From Streptomyces sp. NBC_00335 (GTDB taxonomy: Bacteria > Actinomycetota > Actinomycetes > Streptomycetales > Streptomycetaceae), in NCBI RefSeq assembly GCF_036127095.1, contig NZ_CP108006.1:3348001-3412000 (forward strand): 64,000 bases of DNA, given 5' to 3'. Shown here in pieces: positions 51,610 to 62,498 of the stretch; within the stretch, counting starts at the first letter, position 1; each line of letters begins with the position of its first letter. The position numbers and the translations under genes were made by a program. The notes beneath the pieces are model-generated. The model saw only the letters and a program-made list of their open reading frames with translations, did no database searches and was not told the origin of the DNA.

Positions 51610-52925
51610 CAGCGGAGGAACCCTTCGTAATTACGCTGCTGGAGCTGGCTCTCGATCTGCTTCACGGTTTCCAGACCCACACCCACGATGATCAGGATGC
51701 TCGTCCCGCCGAACGGGAAGTTCTGGTTCGCTCCGAAGCCGGCCAACGCCATCGTCGGCACAAGAGCGATCAACCCCAGGTACAGCGACCCAGGCCACGT
51801 GATCCGGTTGAGTACGTAGCTCAGGTACTCGGCGGTGGGCCGGCCGGCGCGGATGCCCGGAATGAACCCACCATACTTCTTCATGTTGTCTGCAACTTCC
51901 TCGGGGTTGAACGAGATCGCCACGTAGAAGAACGCGAAGAAGACGATCAGGAGGAAGTAGGTCGCGATGTAGTACGGGTGGTCACCCTTGACGAAGTGCT
52001 TCTGGATCCAGGTGGCCCAGCCGGCGGTGGAACCGCTGAACTGCACGACCAGTGCCGGGATGTAGAGCAGCGACGAGGCGAAGATGACGGGGATGATGCC
52101 CGCCTGGTTCACCTTGAGCGGGATGTAGGTCGAGGTACCGCCGTACGCACGGCGGCCGATCATGCGCTTCGCGTACTGGACCGGGATCCGGCGCTGCGCC
52201 TGCTCGACGAAGACCACCAGGCCCACCATCGCGAGGCCGACCAGCATGACCACGCCGAACTCGACCCAGCCGTCCGCGATCTTGCCCTGCTCCTTGATGG
52301 CCCACAGGGATCCGATGAAGCCCGCGGCGATCGAGATGAACATCAGGATCGACATGCCGTTGCCGATGCCCCGGTCGGTGATGAGCTCACCGAGCCACAT
52401 GACGACACAGGTGCCGGCGGTCATGGTGAGCACCATGACGACGGTGGTGAAGATCGACCGGTCCGGCACGATCTGACTCGCGACCGAGCAGTTCTGGAAG
52501 AGGGCGCCGCTGCGGGCGGTGGCGACGAGGCCGGTGCCCTGCAGGATCGCCAGCGCGACCGTCAGATAGCGCGTGTACTGCGTGATCTTCGACGTGCCGG
52601 CCTGGCCCTCTTTCTTGAGGGTCTCCAGCTTCGGAATGACCACGGTCAGCAGCTGCAAGATGATGCTCGCCGTGATGTACGGCATGATGCCGAGCGCGAA
52701 GATCGTGATCTGCAGCAGCGCACCGCCACTGAACATGTTGACCAGACCGAAGAGCCCGCCGTTCTGGCCGGACGCCTGATCAACACAGATCTGGACGTTC
52801 GTATAGCTCACGCCGGGTACGGGAACGTGGGACCCGAGCCGGAACAGCACGATGATGCCGAGCGTGAAGAGCAGTTTCTTGCGCAGGTCGGGCGTCTTGA
52901 ACGCCCGGGCGAACGCGGTTAGCAC
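51609..52925 (-). CDS. secY: Protein translocase subunit SecY
   Basis: A 438-aa channel protein of the Sec translocase with 10 membrane helices. Conserved segments include LRKKLLFTLGIIVLFRLGSHVPVPGVS, FALGIMPYITASIILQLLTVVIP and the loop RRIPVQYAKRMIGRRAYGGTSTYIPLKVNQAGIIPVIFASSLL. PEEVADNMKKYGGFIPGIRAGRPTAEYL is near the C terminus. The GTG has AGGAGG 4 nt upstream. Two hairpins lie in the 186-bp gap after rplO. Confidence 0.98.
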   Translation of the reverse strand: MLTAFARAFKTPDLRKKLLFTLGIIVLFRLGSHVPVPGVSYTNVQICVDQASGQNGGLFGLVNMFSGGALLQITIFALGIMPYITASIILQLLTVVIPKLETLKKEGQAGTSKITQYTRYLTVALAILQGTGLVATARSGALFQNCSVASQIVPDRSIFTTVVMVLTMTAGTCVVMWLGELITDRGIGNGMSILMFISIAAGFIGSLWAIKEQGKIADGWVEFGVVMLVGLAMVGLVVFVEQAQRRIPVQYAKRMIGRRAYGGTSTYIPLKVNQAGIIPVIFASSLLYIPALVVQFSGSTAGWATWIQKHFVKGDHPYYIATYFLLIVFFAFFYVAISFNPEEVADNMKKYGGFIPGIRAGRPTAEYLSYVLNRITWPGSLYLGLIALVPTMALAGFGANQNFPFGGTSILIIVGVGLETVKQIESQLQQRNYEGFLR

Positions 52926-52997
52926 GGTGCCTCCTGCGACCCCCGCGCTACTGCGTCAGAGGTGACGGTCTGAGGGATCGACGAATGTGTACAAGCA

Positions 52998-53031
52998 AAG
53001 GTGCAGGCCACCTTACCGGCGTCTGCACCTT
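52998..53031 (-). other. secY leader hairpin
   Basis: AAGGTGCAG (52998-53006) pairs exactly with CTGCACCTT (53023-53031) over a 16-nt loop. It lies 72 bp upstream of the secY GTG, downstream of the other hairpin. Confidence 0.5.
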
Positions 53032-53045
53032 CCATGGAACGACCA

Positions 53046-53079
53046 ACCGGGGATGCCCCATATGTGAGGCACCCCCGGT
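53046..53079 (-). terminator. Terminator or attenuator after rplO
   Basis: ACCGGGGATGCC (53046-53057) pairs with GGCACCCCCGGT (53068-53079), with one G-U pair in the leftward RNA. It separates the spc ribosomal genes from secY. Confidence 0.7.
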
Positions 53080-53111
53080 CGGGTTTCTAGCTATTTGTCA
53101 CTGAGTTCGTC

Positions 53112-53567
53112 TTAGACGAGCTCGGTCACAGAGCCACCAGCGGCGGCAATCTTCTCCTTGGCGGAGCCGGAAACGGCGTCAACCGAAACCTGCAGCGCCA
53201 CGGAGATCTCGCCCTGGCCCAGGACCTTGACGAGGCTGTTCTTGCGAACCGCGCCCTTGGCGACCAGGTCGGCCACCGTGACTTCTCCACCCTCGGGGTA
53301 GAGAGCGCCGAGCTTGTCCAGGTTCACGACCTGGAACTCGGTGCGGAACGGGTTCTTGAAGCCCTTGAGCTTCGGCAGACGCATGTGGAGGGGCATCTGC
53401 CCACCCTCGAAGCGCTGCGGGATCTGGTAACGGGCCTTCTGGCCCTTCGTACCACGACCGGCCGTCTTACCCTTCGACGCCTCACCACGACCGACACGGG
53501 TCTTCGCGGTCTTGGCGCCGGGGGCGGGACGGAGGTTGTGGGCCTTCAGCGGGCTGCTCTCAGCCAT
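53112..53567 (-). CDS. rplO: 50S ribosomal protein L15
   Basis: A 151-aa L15. It has [68 protein letters not shown] 53567 starts one base after the rpmD stop, so the ribosome probably reinitiates. Confidence 0.97.
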   Translation of the reverse strand: MAESSPLKAHNLRPAPGAKTAKTRVGRGEASKGKTAGRGTKGQKARYQIPQRFEGGQMPLHMRLPKLKGFKNPFRTEFQVVNLDKLGALYPEGGEVTVADLVAKGAVRKNSLVKVLGQGEISVALQVSVDAVSGSAKEKIAAAGGSVTELV

Positions 53568-53568
53568 G

Positions 53569-53751
53569 TTAGTCAACCTCCTCAACCGTCACGAGGTGGC
53601 GGACGGTGTGAACCATTCCGCGGAACTCGGGGCGGTCCTCCTTGACGACGACGTCGTTCAGGCGCTTGAGCCCGAGCGAACGCAGCGTGTCGCGGTGGTT
53701 CTGCTTGCTGCCGATGTACGACTTGATCTGCGTGACCTTGAGGCGAGCCAT
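53569..53751 (-). CDS. rpmD: 50S ribosomal protein L30
   Basis: A 60-aa L30: [38 protein letters not shown] with a C-terminal [13 protein letters not shown]. The ATG shares a base with the rpsE stop (TAATG). Confidence 0.97.
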   Translation of the reverse strand: MARLKVTQIKSYIGSKQNHRDTLRSLGLKRLNDVVVKEDRPEFRGMVHTVRHLVTVEEVD

Positions 53752-54353
53752 TACGCACCCGCCCCAGCACGTGCACGGAGCAGAGCCGCGGGAGCGACGT
53801 CCTCGAGGGGCAGACCACGGCGAGCCGCGATCTCCTCGGGACGCTGCAGGCCCTTGAGGGCCGCCACGGTCGCGTGCACGATGTTGATCGCGTTGGAAGA
53901 ACCAAGCGACTTCGACAGGATGTCGTGAACGCCGGCGCACTCCAGAACGGCGCGCACCGGGCCACCGGCGATAACACCGGTACCGGGGGCGGCCGGCTTC
54001 AGCAGCACGACGCCCGCGGCACGCTCACCCGTGATCGGGTGAGGGATGGTGCCCTGGATGCGCGGAACCTTGAAGAAGGACTTCTTGGCTTCCTCGACAC
54101 CCTTGGCAATGGCCGCGGGAACTTCCTTGGCCTTGCCGTAACCGACACCTACAGTGCCGTCACCGTCGCCCACCACGACCAGCGCGGTGAAGCTGAAGCG
54201 GCGACCACCCTTGACAACCTTGGCGACGCGGTTGATCGCGACAACGCGCTCAACGTAAGCGGTCTTCTCGGCGGCAGGGCCACCGTCGCGACCCTTCCGG
54301 TCCCGCCGCTCGCCGCCACCGGCACCGCTTCCGCGGCGCTGGGGTCCAGCCAT
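53751..54353 (-). CDS. rpsE: 30S ribosomal protein S5
   Basis: A 200-aa S5. After a Gly/Arg-rich N-terminal extension (about 28 residues) the core reads [82 protein letters not shown] follows. The GRRFSF/GYGKAKE loops are the spectinomycin and fidelity area. ATG 54353, 46 bp after rplR. Confidence 0.97.
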   Translation of the reverse strand: MAGPQRRGSGAGGGERRDRKGRDGGPAAEKTAYVERVVAINRVAKVVKGGRRFSFTALVVVGDGDGTVGVGYGKAKEVPAAIAKGVEEAKKSFFKVPRIQGTIPHPITGERAAGVVLLKPAAPGTGVIAGGPVRAVLECAGVHDILSKSLGSSNAINIVHATVAALKGLQRPEEIAARRGLPLEDVAPAALLRARAGAGA

Positions 54354-54399
54354 TGGATTACCTCTCTCTGTTACGTCCGTGAGTCCCGGAAAACGGGGC

Positions 54400-54783
54400 T
54401 TAGAACTTCAGCCCGGCTTCGCGGGCGGCGTCAGCCAGAGCGGCAATGCGCCCGGCGTATCGGTTGCCACCGCGGTCGAACACGACGGTCTCGACACCCG
54501 CGGCCTTGGCACGCTCGGCGACGAGTGCGCCGACGGCCTGGGCCTGCGAGCTCTTGTCGCCTTCGCCACCACGGATCGAAGCGTCCAGGGTCGACGCCGA
54601 CGCCAGGGTGTGACCCTGGAGGTCGTCGATGACCTGAGCAACGATGTTGCGGTTGGAACGCGTCACGACGAGGCGCGGACGCTCCGCCGTACCCGAGACG
54701 TTCTTGCGGATGCGGATGTGGCGGCGGGCCTTGGCGGCACGCTTGTACGCGTCGCCCTTGGCGATCTTTACACCGTATGCCAT
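54400..54783 (-). CDS. rplR: 50S ribosomal protein L18
   Basis: A 127-aa 5S-rRNA-binding L18: [48 protein letters not shown] and the C-terminal [28 protein letters not shown]. 2 bp after rplF. Confidence 0.97.
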   Translation of the reverse strand: MAYGVKIAKGDAYKRAAKARRHIRIRKNVSGTAERPRLVVTRSNRNIVAQVIDDLQGHTLASASTLDASIRGGEGDKSSQAQAVGALVAERAKAAGVETVVFDRGGNRYAGRIAALADAAREAGLKF

Positions 54784-54785
54784 GG

Positions 54786-55325
54786 CTACTTACCAGCCTT
54801 TCCGACCTTGCGGCGGATGACTTCGCCGGCGTACTTGACACCCTTGGCCTTGTACGGGTCGGGCTTCCGCAGCTTGCGGATGTTGGCGGCGACCTCGCCG
54901 ACCTTCTGCTTGTCGATGCCCTCGACCGAGAACTTGGTGGGCGACTCGACCTTGAAGGAGATGCCCTCGGGCGCCTCAATCAGGATCGGGTGGCTGTAGC
55001 CAAGCTGGAACTCCAGGTTGGAGCCCTTCGCGGCGACGCGGTAACCGACACCGCTGATCTCAAGAGCCTTGACGTAACCCGTGGTCACGCCGGTGATCAT
55101 GTTCGCCACCAGCGTGCGGGACAGGCCGTGCAGGGCCTTGTTCTGACGCTCGTCGTTGGGGCGGGTGACGTTGAGAACGCCGTCCTCACCCTTGACGATC
55201 TCGATCGGCGCCTTGACGGTGAGCGCGAGGGAACCCTTGGGGCCCTTCACAGCCACTGCCTGGCCGTCGATGGTGACGTCCACACCGGCGGGAACCTGGA
55301 TGGGGAGCTTGCCGATTCGCGACAT
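54786..55325 (-). CDS. rplF: 50S ribosomal protein L6
   Basis: A 179-aa L6 with the usual two-fold repeat: [19 protein letters not shown] at the start, [23 protein letters not shown] in the middle and [31 protein letters not shown] at the end. 20 bp after rpsH. Confidence 0.98.
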   Translation of the reverse strand: MSRIGKLPIQVPAGVDVTIDGQAVAVKGPKGSLALTVKAPIEIVKGEDGVLNVTRPNDERQNKALHGLSRTLVANMITGVTTGYVKALEISGVGYRVAAKGSNLEFQLGYSHPILIEAPEGISFKVESPTKFSVEGIDKQKVGEVAANIRKLRKPDPYKAKGVKYAGEVIRRKVGKAGK

Positions 55326-55345
55326 TGCTTTTCCTCCGTTCCCGA

Positions 55346-55744
55346 CTACCAGACGTAGGCGAGGACTTCCCCACCTACGCCCTTCTTGCCTGCCTGCTGG
55401 CCGGTGAGCAGACCGTGGGACGTGGAGATGATCGCCACGCCCAGGCCGCCGAGCACCTTCGGCAGGTTGGTGGACTTTGCGTACACACGCAGACCGGGCT
55501 TCGAGATCCGCTTGATGCCCGCAATGGAGCGCTCGCGGTTCGGGCCGAACTTCAGCTCGAGGACGAGGTTCTTGCCGACCTCGGCGTCCTCGACCTTCCA
55601 GCCGGTGATGAAACCCTCCTGCTTGAGGATTTCTGCGATGTGCGACTTGATCTTGCTGTGCGGCATCACGACGGAGTCGTGGTACGCCGAGTTAGCGTTA
55701 CGCAGACGCGTGAGCATGTCTGCGATCGGGTCAGTCATGGTCAT
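55346..55744 (-). CDS. rpsH: 30S ribosomal protein S8
   Basis: A 132-aa S8: [43 protein letters not shown] and C-terminal [27 protein letters not shown]. The ATG at 55744 has GAAGG upstream; the second ATG at 55738 is also possible. An unusual 223-bp gap precedes it. Confidence 0.97.
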   Translation of the reverse strand: MTMTDPIADMLTRLRNANSAYHDSVVMPHSKIKSHIAEILKQEGFITGWKVEDAEVGKNLVLELKFGPNRERSIAGIKRISKPGLRVYAKSTNLPKVLGGLGVAIISTSHGLLTGQQAGKKGVGGEVLAYVW

Positions 55745-55967
55745 GAAGTGGCCTTCGGCCTCTCTCGCCGGGGTTTCCTGTATGCGCCATCCCTCTCCCC
55801 ACTCAGTGGCGGGACGGGTGCGGTGCGGGGACCTACGGCGTAGTAAGTCGTTATGGGCGGCGGACGCCCAACCACACAAGCCTAAGGCATGCGCGGCCGG
55901 GCACCCGCCGACCAGATGCTTACCGAGAGTGCCTGGAAGTTCCCAAGTCCTTGCGGACGAGAGGGAA

Positions 55968-56153
55968 TTACCAGGAGCTCTTGGTCACGCCCGGCAGCTC
56001 GCCACGGTGAGCCATCTCACGAAGGCAGACGCGGCACAGGCCGAACTTGCGGTACACGGAGTGGGGGCGACCGCAGCGCTGGCAGCGGGTGTACGCACGC
56101 ACACCGAACTTGGGCTTGCGGGCAGCCTTCGCGATGAGAGCCTTCTTCGCCAT
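55968..56153 (-). CDS. rpsN: 30S ribosomal protein S14, type Z (zinc-binding)
   Basis: A 61-aa S14 with two CxxC pairs (CQRC and CRVC): [59 protein letters not shown]. This is the Zn form; a Zn-free paralogue is often found elsewhere under Zur control in streptomycetes. 5 bp after rplE. Confidence 0.97.
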   Translation of the reverse strand: MAKKALIAKAARKPKFGVRAYTRCQRCGRPHSVYRKFGLCRVCLREMAHRGELPGVTKSSW

Positions 56154-56158
56154 CTCGC

Positions 56159-56710
56159 TTACGCCTCCTTGAAGGGGAAGCCGAGGTGACGAAGGAGGGC
56201 GCGGCCCTCGTCGTCGTTGGTCGCCGTGGTAACCACGGTGATGTCCATACCCCGGGTACGGTCGATCTTGTCCTGGTCGATCTCGTGGAACATGACCTGC
56301 TCCGTGAGACCGAAGGTGTAGTTGCCACGGCCGTCGAACTGCTTCGGCGACAGACCACGGAAGTCACGGATACGCGGCAGCGCGAGCGACAGCGTACGGT
56401 CCAGGAACTCCCACATGCGGTCACCACGGAGGGTGACGTGGCAGCCGATCGGCTGACCCTCGCGCAGCTTGAACTGCGCGATGGACTTGCGGGCCTTCGT
56501 GACGGCCGGCTTCTGACCGGTGATCGTCGTCAGGTCCTTGATGGCGCCGTCGATCAGCTTGGAGTCGCGGGCGGCGTCGCCCACACCCATGTTGACCACG
56601 ATCTTCACGAGGCCGGGAATCTGCATGACGTTCTCGTAAGAGAACTCTTCACGCAGCTTGCCCGCGATGTCCTCGCGGTACTTCGTCTTGAGACGCGGAG
56701 TGGTAGCCAT
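56159..56710 (-). CDS. rplE: 50S ribosomal protein L5
   Basis: A 183-aa L5 that binds 5S rRNA and P-site tRNA. It has [47 protein letters not shown] and [49 protein letters not shown]. The ATG shares its last base with the rplX TGA. Confidence 0.98.
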   Translation of the reverse strand: MATTPRLKTKYREDIAGKLREEFSYENVMQIPGLVKIVVNMGVGDAARDSKLIDGAIKDLTTITGQKPAVTKARKSIAQFKLREGQPIGCHVTLRGDRMWEFLDRTLSLALPRIRDFRGLSPKQFDGRGNYTFGLTEQVMFHEIDQDKIDRTRGMDITVVTTATNDDEGRALLRHLGFPFKEA

Positions 56711-57033
56711 CAGATGTCCTCACCCGTCCGCTTGGCAACGCGGATCTTGTTGCCCTCGTCATCGAAGCGGAAACCGACGCGGGTAACGACCTTCTGGCCG
56801 TCCTTCTCCACAACCAGCTGAACGTTGCTGACGTGGATCGGCGCCTCGGTGATCACGATGCCACCGGTCTGCGAGCCACCAGCGGTCTGGCCGGCCTTGG
56901 TGTGCTTCTTGACCCGGTTGACACCCTCGACGAGGACGCGGTTCTCAGTAGGGATGGCCAGAATGACCTTGCCCTGCTTGCCCTTGTCCTTACCGGTGAT
57001 GACCTGAACCAGGTCGCCCTTCTTGATCTTCAT
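56710..57033 (-). CDS. rplX: 50S ribosomal protein L24
   Basis: A 107-aa L24 with the KOW motif at its N terminus ([23 protein letters not shown]). [38 protein letters not shown] follows. 2 bp after rplN. Confidence 0.97.
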   Translation of the reverse strand: MKIKKGDLVQVITGKDKGKQGKVILAIPTENRVLVEGVNRVKKHTKAGQTAGGSQTGGIVITEAPIHVSNVQLVVEKDGQKVVTRVGFRFDDEGNKIRVAKRTGEDI

Positions 57034-57035
57034 GC

Positions 57036-57404
57036 TTACAGCACCTCCGGCGCGAGCGAGATGATCTTCATGAACTTCTTCTCGCGCAGCTCACGGCCCA
57101 CCGGGCCGAAGATACGGGTGCCGCGAGGGTCGCCGTCGTTCTTCAGAATGACGGCGGCGTTCTCGTCGAAGCGGATGTACGAGCCGTCCTGGCGGCGGCG
57201 TTCCTTCACGGTGCGAACGATGACCGCCTTGACGACGTCACCCTTCTTCACGTTGCCACCGGGGATCGCGTCCTTGACGGTGGCAACGATGACGTCACCG
57301 ATGCCCGCGTAGCGGCGACCGGAACCACCGAGAACACGGATGCAAAGGATCTCCTTGGCACCAGTGTTGTCGGCGACACGCAGTCGCGACTCCTGCTGGA
57401 TCAC
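57036..57404 (-). CDS. rplN: 50S ribosomal protein L14
   Basis: A 122-aa L14: [56 protein letters not shown] and the C-terminal [19 protein letters not shown]. First gene after the hairpin at 57489-57524, so it may head a separately regulated spc unit. Confidence 0.98.
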   Translation of the reverse strand: MIQQESRLRVADNTGAKEILCIRVLGGSGRRYAGIGDVIVATVKDAIPGGNVKKGDVVKAVIVRTVKERRRQDGSYIRFDENAAVILKNDGDPRGTRIFGPVGRELREKKFMKIISLAPEVL

Positions 57405-57488
57405 GTCTATCTCCTGTTTGTCTGCCGGTTCCCGGCGGGGGCATCACTCCGAAGAGCTACCGCCCCCACCGAGCCTGGCGGAACGAAC

Positions 57489-57524
57489 CTGAGGGGCCCC
57501 TGGGCTTGATGCCCAGGGCCTCAG
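57489..57524 (-). terminator. Hairpin between rpsQ and rplN (S10/spc boundary)
   Basis: CTGAGG plus CCCTGGGC (57489-57505, with a 3-nt bulge) pair with GCCCAGGG plus CCTCAG (57511-57524), loop TTGAT, directly after the rpsQ stop. It lies in a 124-bp gap, the natural boundary between the S10 and spc operons. Confidence 0.85.
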
Positions 57525-57528
57525 ATAA

Positions 57529-57810
57529 TTACTTGGCCTTCTCGAGGATCTCGACGATGCGCCAGCGCTTGCTCGCCGACAGCGGACGCGTCTCCATGAT
57601 GAGGACGCGGTCGCCGACGCCGGCAGCGTTCTGCTCGTCGTGCGCCTTGAGCTTGTTCGTACGGCGGATGACCTTGCCGTACAGAGCGTGCTTCACGCGG
57701 TCCTCGACAGCGACGACGACGGTCTTGTCCATCTTGTCGCTGACGACAAGACCCTCACGGGTCTTGCGGAAGCCGCGGTCAGTCGTCTCAGTCACGTTCT
57801 TCTCGCTCAT
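57529..57810 (-). CDS. rpsQ: 30S ribosomal protein S17
   Basis: A 93-aa S17: [81 protein letters not shown]. The ATG shares a base with the rpmC TGA. Last gene of the S10 unit. Confidence 0.98.
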   Translation of the reverse strand: MSEKNVTETTDRGFRKTREGLVVSDKMDKTVVVAVEDRVKHALYGKVIRRTNKLKAHDEQNAAGVGDRVLIMETRPLSASKRWRIVEILEKAK

Positions 57811-58034
57811 CAGGCGCTCTCCACCGTCTCGATACCGAGCTCACGCTCGTGCATCAGGGTGTAGATGCGAGCGATGTCCTTACGGACGGACTTGAGCCGG
57901 CCGTTGTTCTCCAGCTGACCCGTGGCCGCCTGGAAGCGCAGCTTGAACAGCTCTTCCTTGGCCTCGCGCAGCTTGCCAACGAGCTCCTCGTTACCGAGCT
58001 CACGCAGCTCGGACGCCTTGGTTCCCGTCGCCAT
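57810..58034 (-). CDS. rpmC: 50S ribosomal protein L29
   Basis: A 74-aa helical-hairpin L29 at the exit tunnel: [54 protein letters not shown]. The ATG shares a base with the rplP TGA. A GTG one codon upstream is possible but unneeded. Confidence 0.97.
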   Translation of the reverse strand: MATGTKASELRELGNEELVGKLREAKEELFKLRFQAATGQLENNGRLKSVRKDIARIYTLMHERELGIETVESA

Positions 58035-58453
58035 CACGACTCACCTGCCTCGCGCCGAACAATCCGGCACTTCATCGGAAGCTTGTGAGCAGCGCGGGTG
58101 AGCGCCTCACGAGCAATCTTCTCGTTCGGGTAGGACAGCTCGAACATGACCCGGCCCGGGTGCACGTTCGCGATCCACCACTCGGGAGAACCCTTACCGG
58201 AACCCATGCGGGTCTCGGCAGGCTTCTTCGTCAGGGGACGGTCCGGGTAGATGTTGATCCAGACCTTGCCGCCACGCTTGATGTGGCGGGTCATCGCGAT
58301 ACGAGCCGCCTCGATCTGGCGGTTCGTCACGTAGGCGGGGGTAAGCGCCTGGATGCCGTACTCGCCGAACGAGACCTCAGTACCGCCCTTGGCCATACCG
58401 CGGCGCTTCGGGTGGTGCTGCTTGCGGTGCTTGACCCTACGAGGGATCAGCAT
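58034..58453 (-). CDS. rplP: 50S ribosomal protein L16
   Basis: A 139-aa L16: [97 protein letters not shown]. 5 bp after rpsC. Confidence 0.98.
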   Translation of the reverse strand: MLIPRRVKHRKQHHPKRRGMAKGGTEVSFGEYGIQALTPAYVTNRQIEAARIAMTRHIKRGGKVWINIYPDRPLTKKPAETRMGSGKGSPEWWIANVHPGRVMFELSYPNEKIAREALTRAAHKLPMKCRIVRREAGES

Positions 58454-58458
58454 GTCGG

Positions 58459-59301
58459 TCAGGCCTCCGTTCCGGTGCTCTCAGCCGGAGCGGCGGCGGG
58501 AGCGTCGGCCTTGGGGGCCTCGGCACCAGCAGCCTGCTGCGGCTTGCGGCCACCACGGCCGCCGCGCTCGCCACCACGGCCACCACGGCCGGCGGGACGG
58601 TCGCCAGCGCCGGCGGCACCACGGGCCGGGCGGTTACCCGCACGGGCCGCAGCGTTCTCGGCGCGAACCTCGGCGATGTTCTTGACGTCGCCCTTGTAGA
58701 TCCAGACCTTCACACCGATACGGCCGAAGGTGGTCTTGGCCTCGAAGAAGCCGTAGTCCACGTTCGCGCGGAGGGTGTGCAGCGGCACACGGCCTTCGCG
58801 GTAGAACTCGGAGCGGGACATCTCGGCGCCGCCGAGGCGACCGCCACACTGGATCTTGATGCCCTTGGCGCCGGCCTTCATCGTGCCCTGCATGCTCTTA
58901 CGCATGGCGCGACGGAAGGAGACGCGGGAGGAGAGCTGCTCGGCAACAGCCTGCGCGACCAGCTGAGCGTCGACCTCGGGGTTCTTGACCTCGAGGATGT
59001 TCAGCTGGACCTGCTTGCCCGTGAGCTTCTCGAGGTCACCGCGGATGCGGTCGGCCTCGGCGCCACGGCGACCGATGACGATGCCCGGACGAGCGGTGTG
59101 GATGTCCACACGCACGCGGTCACGGGTGCGCTCGATCTCAACCTTCGAGATGCCGGCGCGCTCCATGCCGGACGTCATCATCCTGCGGATGGCGACGTCT
59201 TCCTTGACGTAGTCCTTGTACAGCTTGTCGGCGTACCAACGCGACTTGAAGTCGGTGGTGATGCCGAGCCGGAACCCGTGCGGGTTTACCTTCTGGCCCA
59301 T
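58459..59301 (-). CDS. rpsC: 30S ribosomal protein S3
   Basis: A 280-aa S3. The KH domain has [30 protein letters not shown]. The C-terminal domain includes [42 protein letters not shown] 60-residue Ala/Gly/Arg-rich tail ([20 protein letters not shown]) extends beyond the E. coli length of 233. The ATG shares a base with the rplV TAA. Confidence 0.98.
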   Translation of the reverse strand: MGQKVNPHGFRLGITTDFKSRWYADKLYKDYVKEDVAIRRMMTSGMERAGISKVEIERTRDRVRVDIHTARPGIVIGRRGAEADRIRGDLEKLTGKQVQLNILEVKNPEVDAQLVAQAVAEQLSSRVSFRRAMRKSMQGTMKAGAKGIKIQCGGRLGGAEMSRSEFYREGRVPLHTLRANVDYGFFEAKTTFGRIGVKVWIYKGDVKNIAEVRAENAAARAGNRPARGAAGAGDRPAGRGGRGGERGGRGGRKPQQAAGAEAPKADAPAAAPAESTGTEA

Positions 59302-59648
59302 TACCGGGAACCTTCCTTGCTGCTGACGACCACGGTGATGTGGCTGGTCCGCTTGCGGATCCGGTAGGCACGGCCCTGGGCACGCGGACGGAACCGCTTC
59401 AGGGTCGGGCCCTCGTCCACGTACGCCTCGCTGATGACCAGCGTGGAGGCGTCCGGGTGGTTGTAGTTGTGTGCGGCGTTGGCGATGGCGCTGTCAAGCA
59501 CCTTGCCAACCGGCACGCTCGCGGCCTGCGGGGCGAAACGCAGGACCGCCTGAGCCTCCGTGGCATCCATGCCACGGATAAGGTCCACCACTCGGCGGGC
59601 CTTCATGGGCGTGACGCGGATGTACCGCGCCTGGGCCCTGGCTTCCAT
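59301..59648 (-). CDS. rplV: 50S ribosomal protein L22
   Basis: A 115-aa L22 whose loop lines the exit tunnel: [51 protein letters not shown] and [26 protein letters not shown] 59648 has AAGGGA upstream; the ATG at 59684 is not the family start. Confidence 0.97.
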   Translation of the reverse strand: MEARAQARYIRVTPMKARRVVDLIRGMDATEAQAVLRFAPQAASVPVGKVLDSAIANAAHNYNHPDASTLVISEAYVDEGPTLKRFRPRAQGRAYRIRKRTSHITVVVSSKEGSR

Positions 59649-59691
59649 GGTTGTCCCTTCGGTGTAAGTCATAGTCGTAACCACCCCGCCT

Positions 59692-59973
59692 TTAGCGGCG
59701 CTTCGACTTCCGGTCGTCCTTGACGTGGCCGCGGAAGGTGCGAGTCGGCGAGAACTCGCCGAGCTTGTGGCCGACCATCGACTCGGTGACGAACACCGGG
59801 ACGTGGATCTTGCCGTTGTGCACCGCGATGGTGTGACCCAGCATGGCCGGGATGATCATCGAGCGACGGGACCAGGTCTTGATGACGTTCTTGGTACCGG
59901 CTTCGTTCTGTACGTCCACCTTCTTGATGAGGTGTCCGTCGACGAAGGGTCCCTTCTTGAGACTGCGCGGCAT
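59692..59973 (-). CDS. rpsS: 30S ribosomal protein S19
   Basis: A 93-aa S19: [74 protein letters not shown]. 12 bp after rplB. Confidence 0.98.
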   Translation of the reverse strand: MPRSLKKGPFVDGHLIKKVDVQNEAGTKNVIKTWSRRSMIIPAMLGHTIAVHNGKIHVPVFVTESMVGHKLGEFSPTRTFRGHVKDDRKSKRR

Positions 59974-59985
59974 CTAAACCCGCTC

Positions 59986-60822
59986 CTAGCGCTTCTTGTT
60001 CGTCTTGCGGCGGCGGACGATGTACTTGCTCGAAGCCTTCTTCGGCGAGCGAGTACGACCCTCCTTCTGACCCCACGGGGAGACCGGGTGACGACCACCG
60101 GAGGTCTTACCCTCACCACCACCGTGCGGGTGGTCGACCGGGTTCATCGCGACACCGCGGACGGAGGGGCGAACGCCCTTCCAGCGCATGCGGCCGGCCT
60201 TGCCCCAGTTGATGTTCGACTGCTCGGCGTTGCCGACCTCACCGACGGTGGCGCGGCAGCGCGCGTCGACGAGACGGATCTCACCGGACGGCATACGAAG
60301 GTGGGCCATGGTGCCCTCCTTCGCCAGCAGCTGCACGGAGGCACCAGCGGAGCGGGCGAACTTGGCGCCGCCACCGGGACGGAGCTCGATCGCGTGGATC
60401 GTGGTACCGACCGGGATGTTGCGGAGAGCCAGGTTGTTGCCGGGCTTGATGTCGGCCGTGGGGCCGTTCTCAATCCGGTCGCCCTGCTTCAGGTTCTTCG
60501 GCGCAATGATGTAGCGCTTCTCGCCGTCTGCGTAGTGCAGAAGCGCGATGCGCGCAGTGCGGTTGGGGTCGTACTCGATGTGCGCGACCTTGGCCGGCAC
60601 GCCGTCCTTGTCGTGACGACGGAAGTCGATCACACGGTAGGCGCGCTTGTGGCCGCCACCCTGGTGTCGAACCGTGATCCGACCGGTGTTGTTACGGCCG
60701 CCCTTGCTGTGCAGGGGGCGGACCAGCGACTTCTCCGGCGTGGACCGCGTGATCTCGACAAAGTCGGCGACGCTGGAGCCACGACGGCCCGGGGTCGTCG
60801 GCTTGTACTTGCGGATACCCAT
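59986..60822 (-). CDS. rplB: 50S ribosomal protein L2
   Basis: A 278-aa L2 at the peptidyl-transferase centre: [48 protein letters not shown], and the essential C-terminal [29 protein letters not shown] with His in the HPHGGG loop. 39 bp after rplW. Confidence 0.98.
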   Translation of the reverse strand: MGIRKYKPTTPGRRGSSVADFVEITRSTPEKSLVRPLHSKGGRNNTGRITVRHQGGGHKRAYRVIDFRRHDKDGVPAKVAHIEYDPNRTARIALLHYADGEKRYIIAPKNLKQGDRIENGPTADIKPGNNLALRNIPVGTTIHAIELRPGGGAKFARSAGASVQLLAKEGTMAHLRMPSGEIRLVDARCRATVGEVGNAEQSNINWGKAGRMRWKGVRPSVRGVAMNPVDHPHGGGEGKTSGGRHPVSPWGQKEGRTRSPKKASSKYIVRRRKTNKKR

Positions 60823-60861
60823 TTCTCAGTCCTCGTCCGATTCCGGACGACTAGACCTCCG

Positions 60862-61185
60862 TTAGGAGGCCTGGCCGCCGAAGATGTCGATTCGGTCGCC
60901 CTCAGCGAGGGTCACGATGGCGCGCTTGGTGTCAGCGCGCTTGCCGAAACCGGTCTTGGTGCGCTTGCGCTTACCCTGACGGTTGATCGTGTTGACCCCG
61001 GTGACCTTGACCCCGAAGACCGCCTCGACGGCCTGCTTGATCTGAGTCTTGTTGGAGCCGGGCGCGACGATGAACGTGTACTTGTTCTCGTCCAGCAGCG
61101 CGTAGCTCTTCTCCGAGACAACCGGCTTGATCAGCAGGTCGCGCGGGTCGGTGAAGGTCTTGCTGGTAACGGTCGCCTCAGACAT
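60862..61185 (-). CDS. rplW: 50S ribosomal protein L23
   Basis: A 107-aa L23, docking site of SRP and trigger factor: [71 protein letters not shown]. The ATG shares a base with the rplD TGA. Confidence 0.98.
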   Translation of the reverse strand: MSEATVTSKTFTDPRDLLIKPVVSEKSYALLDENKYTFIVAPGSNKTQIKQAVEAVFGVKVTGVNTINRQGKRKRTKTGFGKRADTKRAIVTLAEGDRIDIFGGQAS

Positions 61186-61835
61186 CAGGCGTCGCTCCCT
61201 TCGGTCTCATCGGCCTTGGGGCCAGACACGAAGGACTCGAAAGCGGCCTGAGTGAAGACCACGTCGTCAGAGACGATCACGTCGTACGTGTTCAGCTGGC
61301 CCGGCTCCAGGATGTGCACCTGGGGCAGGTTGCGGGCGGACAGCCACGCAGCCTCGTCGGCGCGCTCGACGACCAGGAGCAGGTTCTTGCGCTCCGAGAT
61401 CTTGCCGAACAGCGTCTTGGCGGCCTTCGTGGAGGCGGCACCCTCGACCACGCCGGTGACGACGTGGATGCGGGAGTGACGCGCACGGTCCGAGAGGGCA
61501 CCGCGGAGGGCGGCGGCCTTCATCTTCTTCGGGGTCCGCTGCGAGTAGTCACGCGGCTGCGGGCCGTGGACGACGCCACCGCCGACGAACTGCGGAGCGC
61601 GGGTGGAACCCTGGCGAGCGCGGCCGGTGCCCTTCTGGCGGTACGGCTTGCGGCCACCACCACGGACTTCGCCACGACGCTTGGTCTTGTGCGTGCCCTG
61701 ACGGGCAGCAGCCAGCTGAGCGACGACGACCTGGTGGATCAGCGGAATGCTGGTCTTCGCGTCGAAGATCTCCGCGGGGAGGTCGACGGTACCGGCCTTG
61801 TCGCCTGCCGGCGAAAGGATGTCAATGGTGCTCAT
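61185..61835 (-). CDS. rplD: 50S ribosomal protein L4
   Basis: A 216-aa L4: [89 protein letters not shown] in the tunnel loop. In E. coli L4 represses its own operon; no equivalent leader can be asserted here. ATG 61835, 4 bp after rplC. Confidence 0.98.
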   Translation of the reverse strand: MSTIDILSPAGDKAGTVDLPAEIFDAKTSIPLIHQVVVAQLAAARQGTHKTKRRGEVRGGGRKPYRQKGTGRARQGSTRAPQFVGGGVVHGPQPRDYSQRTPKKMKAAALRGALSDRARHSRIHVVTGVVEGAASTKAAKTLFGKISERKNLLLVVERADEAAWLSARNLPQVHILEPGQLNTYDVIVSDDVVFTQAAFESFVSGPKADETEGSDA

Positions 61836-61839
61836 TAAC

Positions 61840-62484
61840 TCAAGCCCCCTTAACCGCGGTACGGACCAGGACGAGGCCGCCGTTCGGACCGGGGACTGCA
61901 CCCTTGATGAGGAGCAGACCCTTCTCCGCGTCAACCGCGTGGATGGTCAGGTTCTGGGTGGTGACGCGCTCGTTGCCCATGCGACCGGCCATGCGCATGC
62001 CCTTGAAGACACGCCCAGGGGTGGCACAGCCACCGATCGAACCGGGGGAGCGGTGCTTGCGCTGGACGCCGTGGCCGGCGCCGAGGCCCTTGAAGTTGTG
62101 ACGCTTCATGACACCGGCGAAGCCCTTGCCCTTGCTGTTGCCCGTGACGTCAACCTTGACGCCGGACTCGAACACGGCAGCCGTGATCTCCTGGCCGAGC
62201 GTGTACTCGCTGGCGTCGGAGGTACGGAGCTCCACCAGGTGGCGGCGGGGGGTGACGTCAGCCTTGGCGAAGTGACCCTTGAGGGGCTTGTTCACCTTGC
62301 GAGGGTCGATCTCGCCGAAGGCGATCTGGACCGACTCGTAGCCGTCGACGTCGTTCGTACGGACCTGGGTAACAACGCAGGGCCCGGCCTTGACCACGGT
62401 CACCGGGACGACACGGTTGTTCTCGTCCCAGACCTGGGTCATGCCGAGCTTCTCGCCCAGGACGCCCTTGATCTGCTTTGCCAT
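61840..62484 (-). CDS. rplC: 50S ribosomal protein L3
   Basis: A 214-aa L3: [41 protein letters not shown] and [53 protein letters not shown], the loop near the peptidyl-transferase centre. 14 bp after rpsJ. Confidence 0.98.
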   Translation of the reverse strand: MAKQIKGVLGEKLGMTQVWDENNRVVPVTVVKAGPCVVTQVRTNDVDGYESVQIAFGEIDPRKVNKPLKGHFAKADVTPRRHLVELRTSDASEYTLGQEITAAVFESGVKVDVTGNSKGKGFAGVMKRHNFKGLGAGHGVQRKHRSPGSIGGCATPGRVFKGMRMAGRMGNERVTTQNLTIHAVDAEKGLLLIKGAVPGPNGGLVLVRTAVKGA

Positions 62485-62498
62485 CTTCTCCGTGCCTC

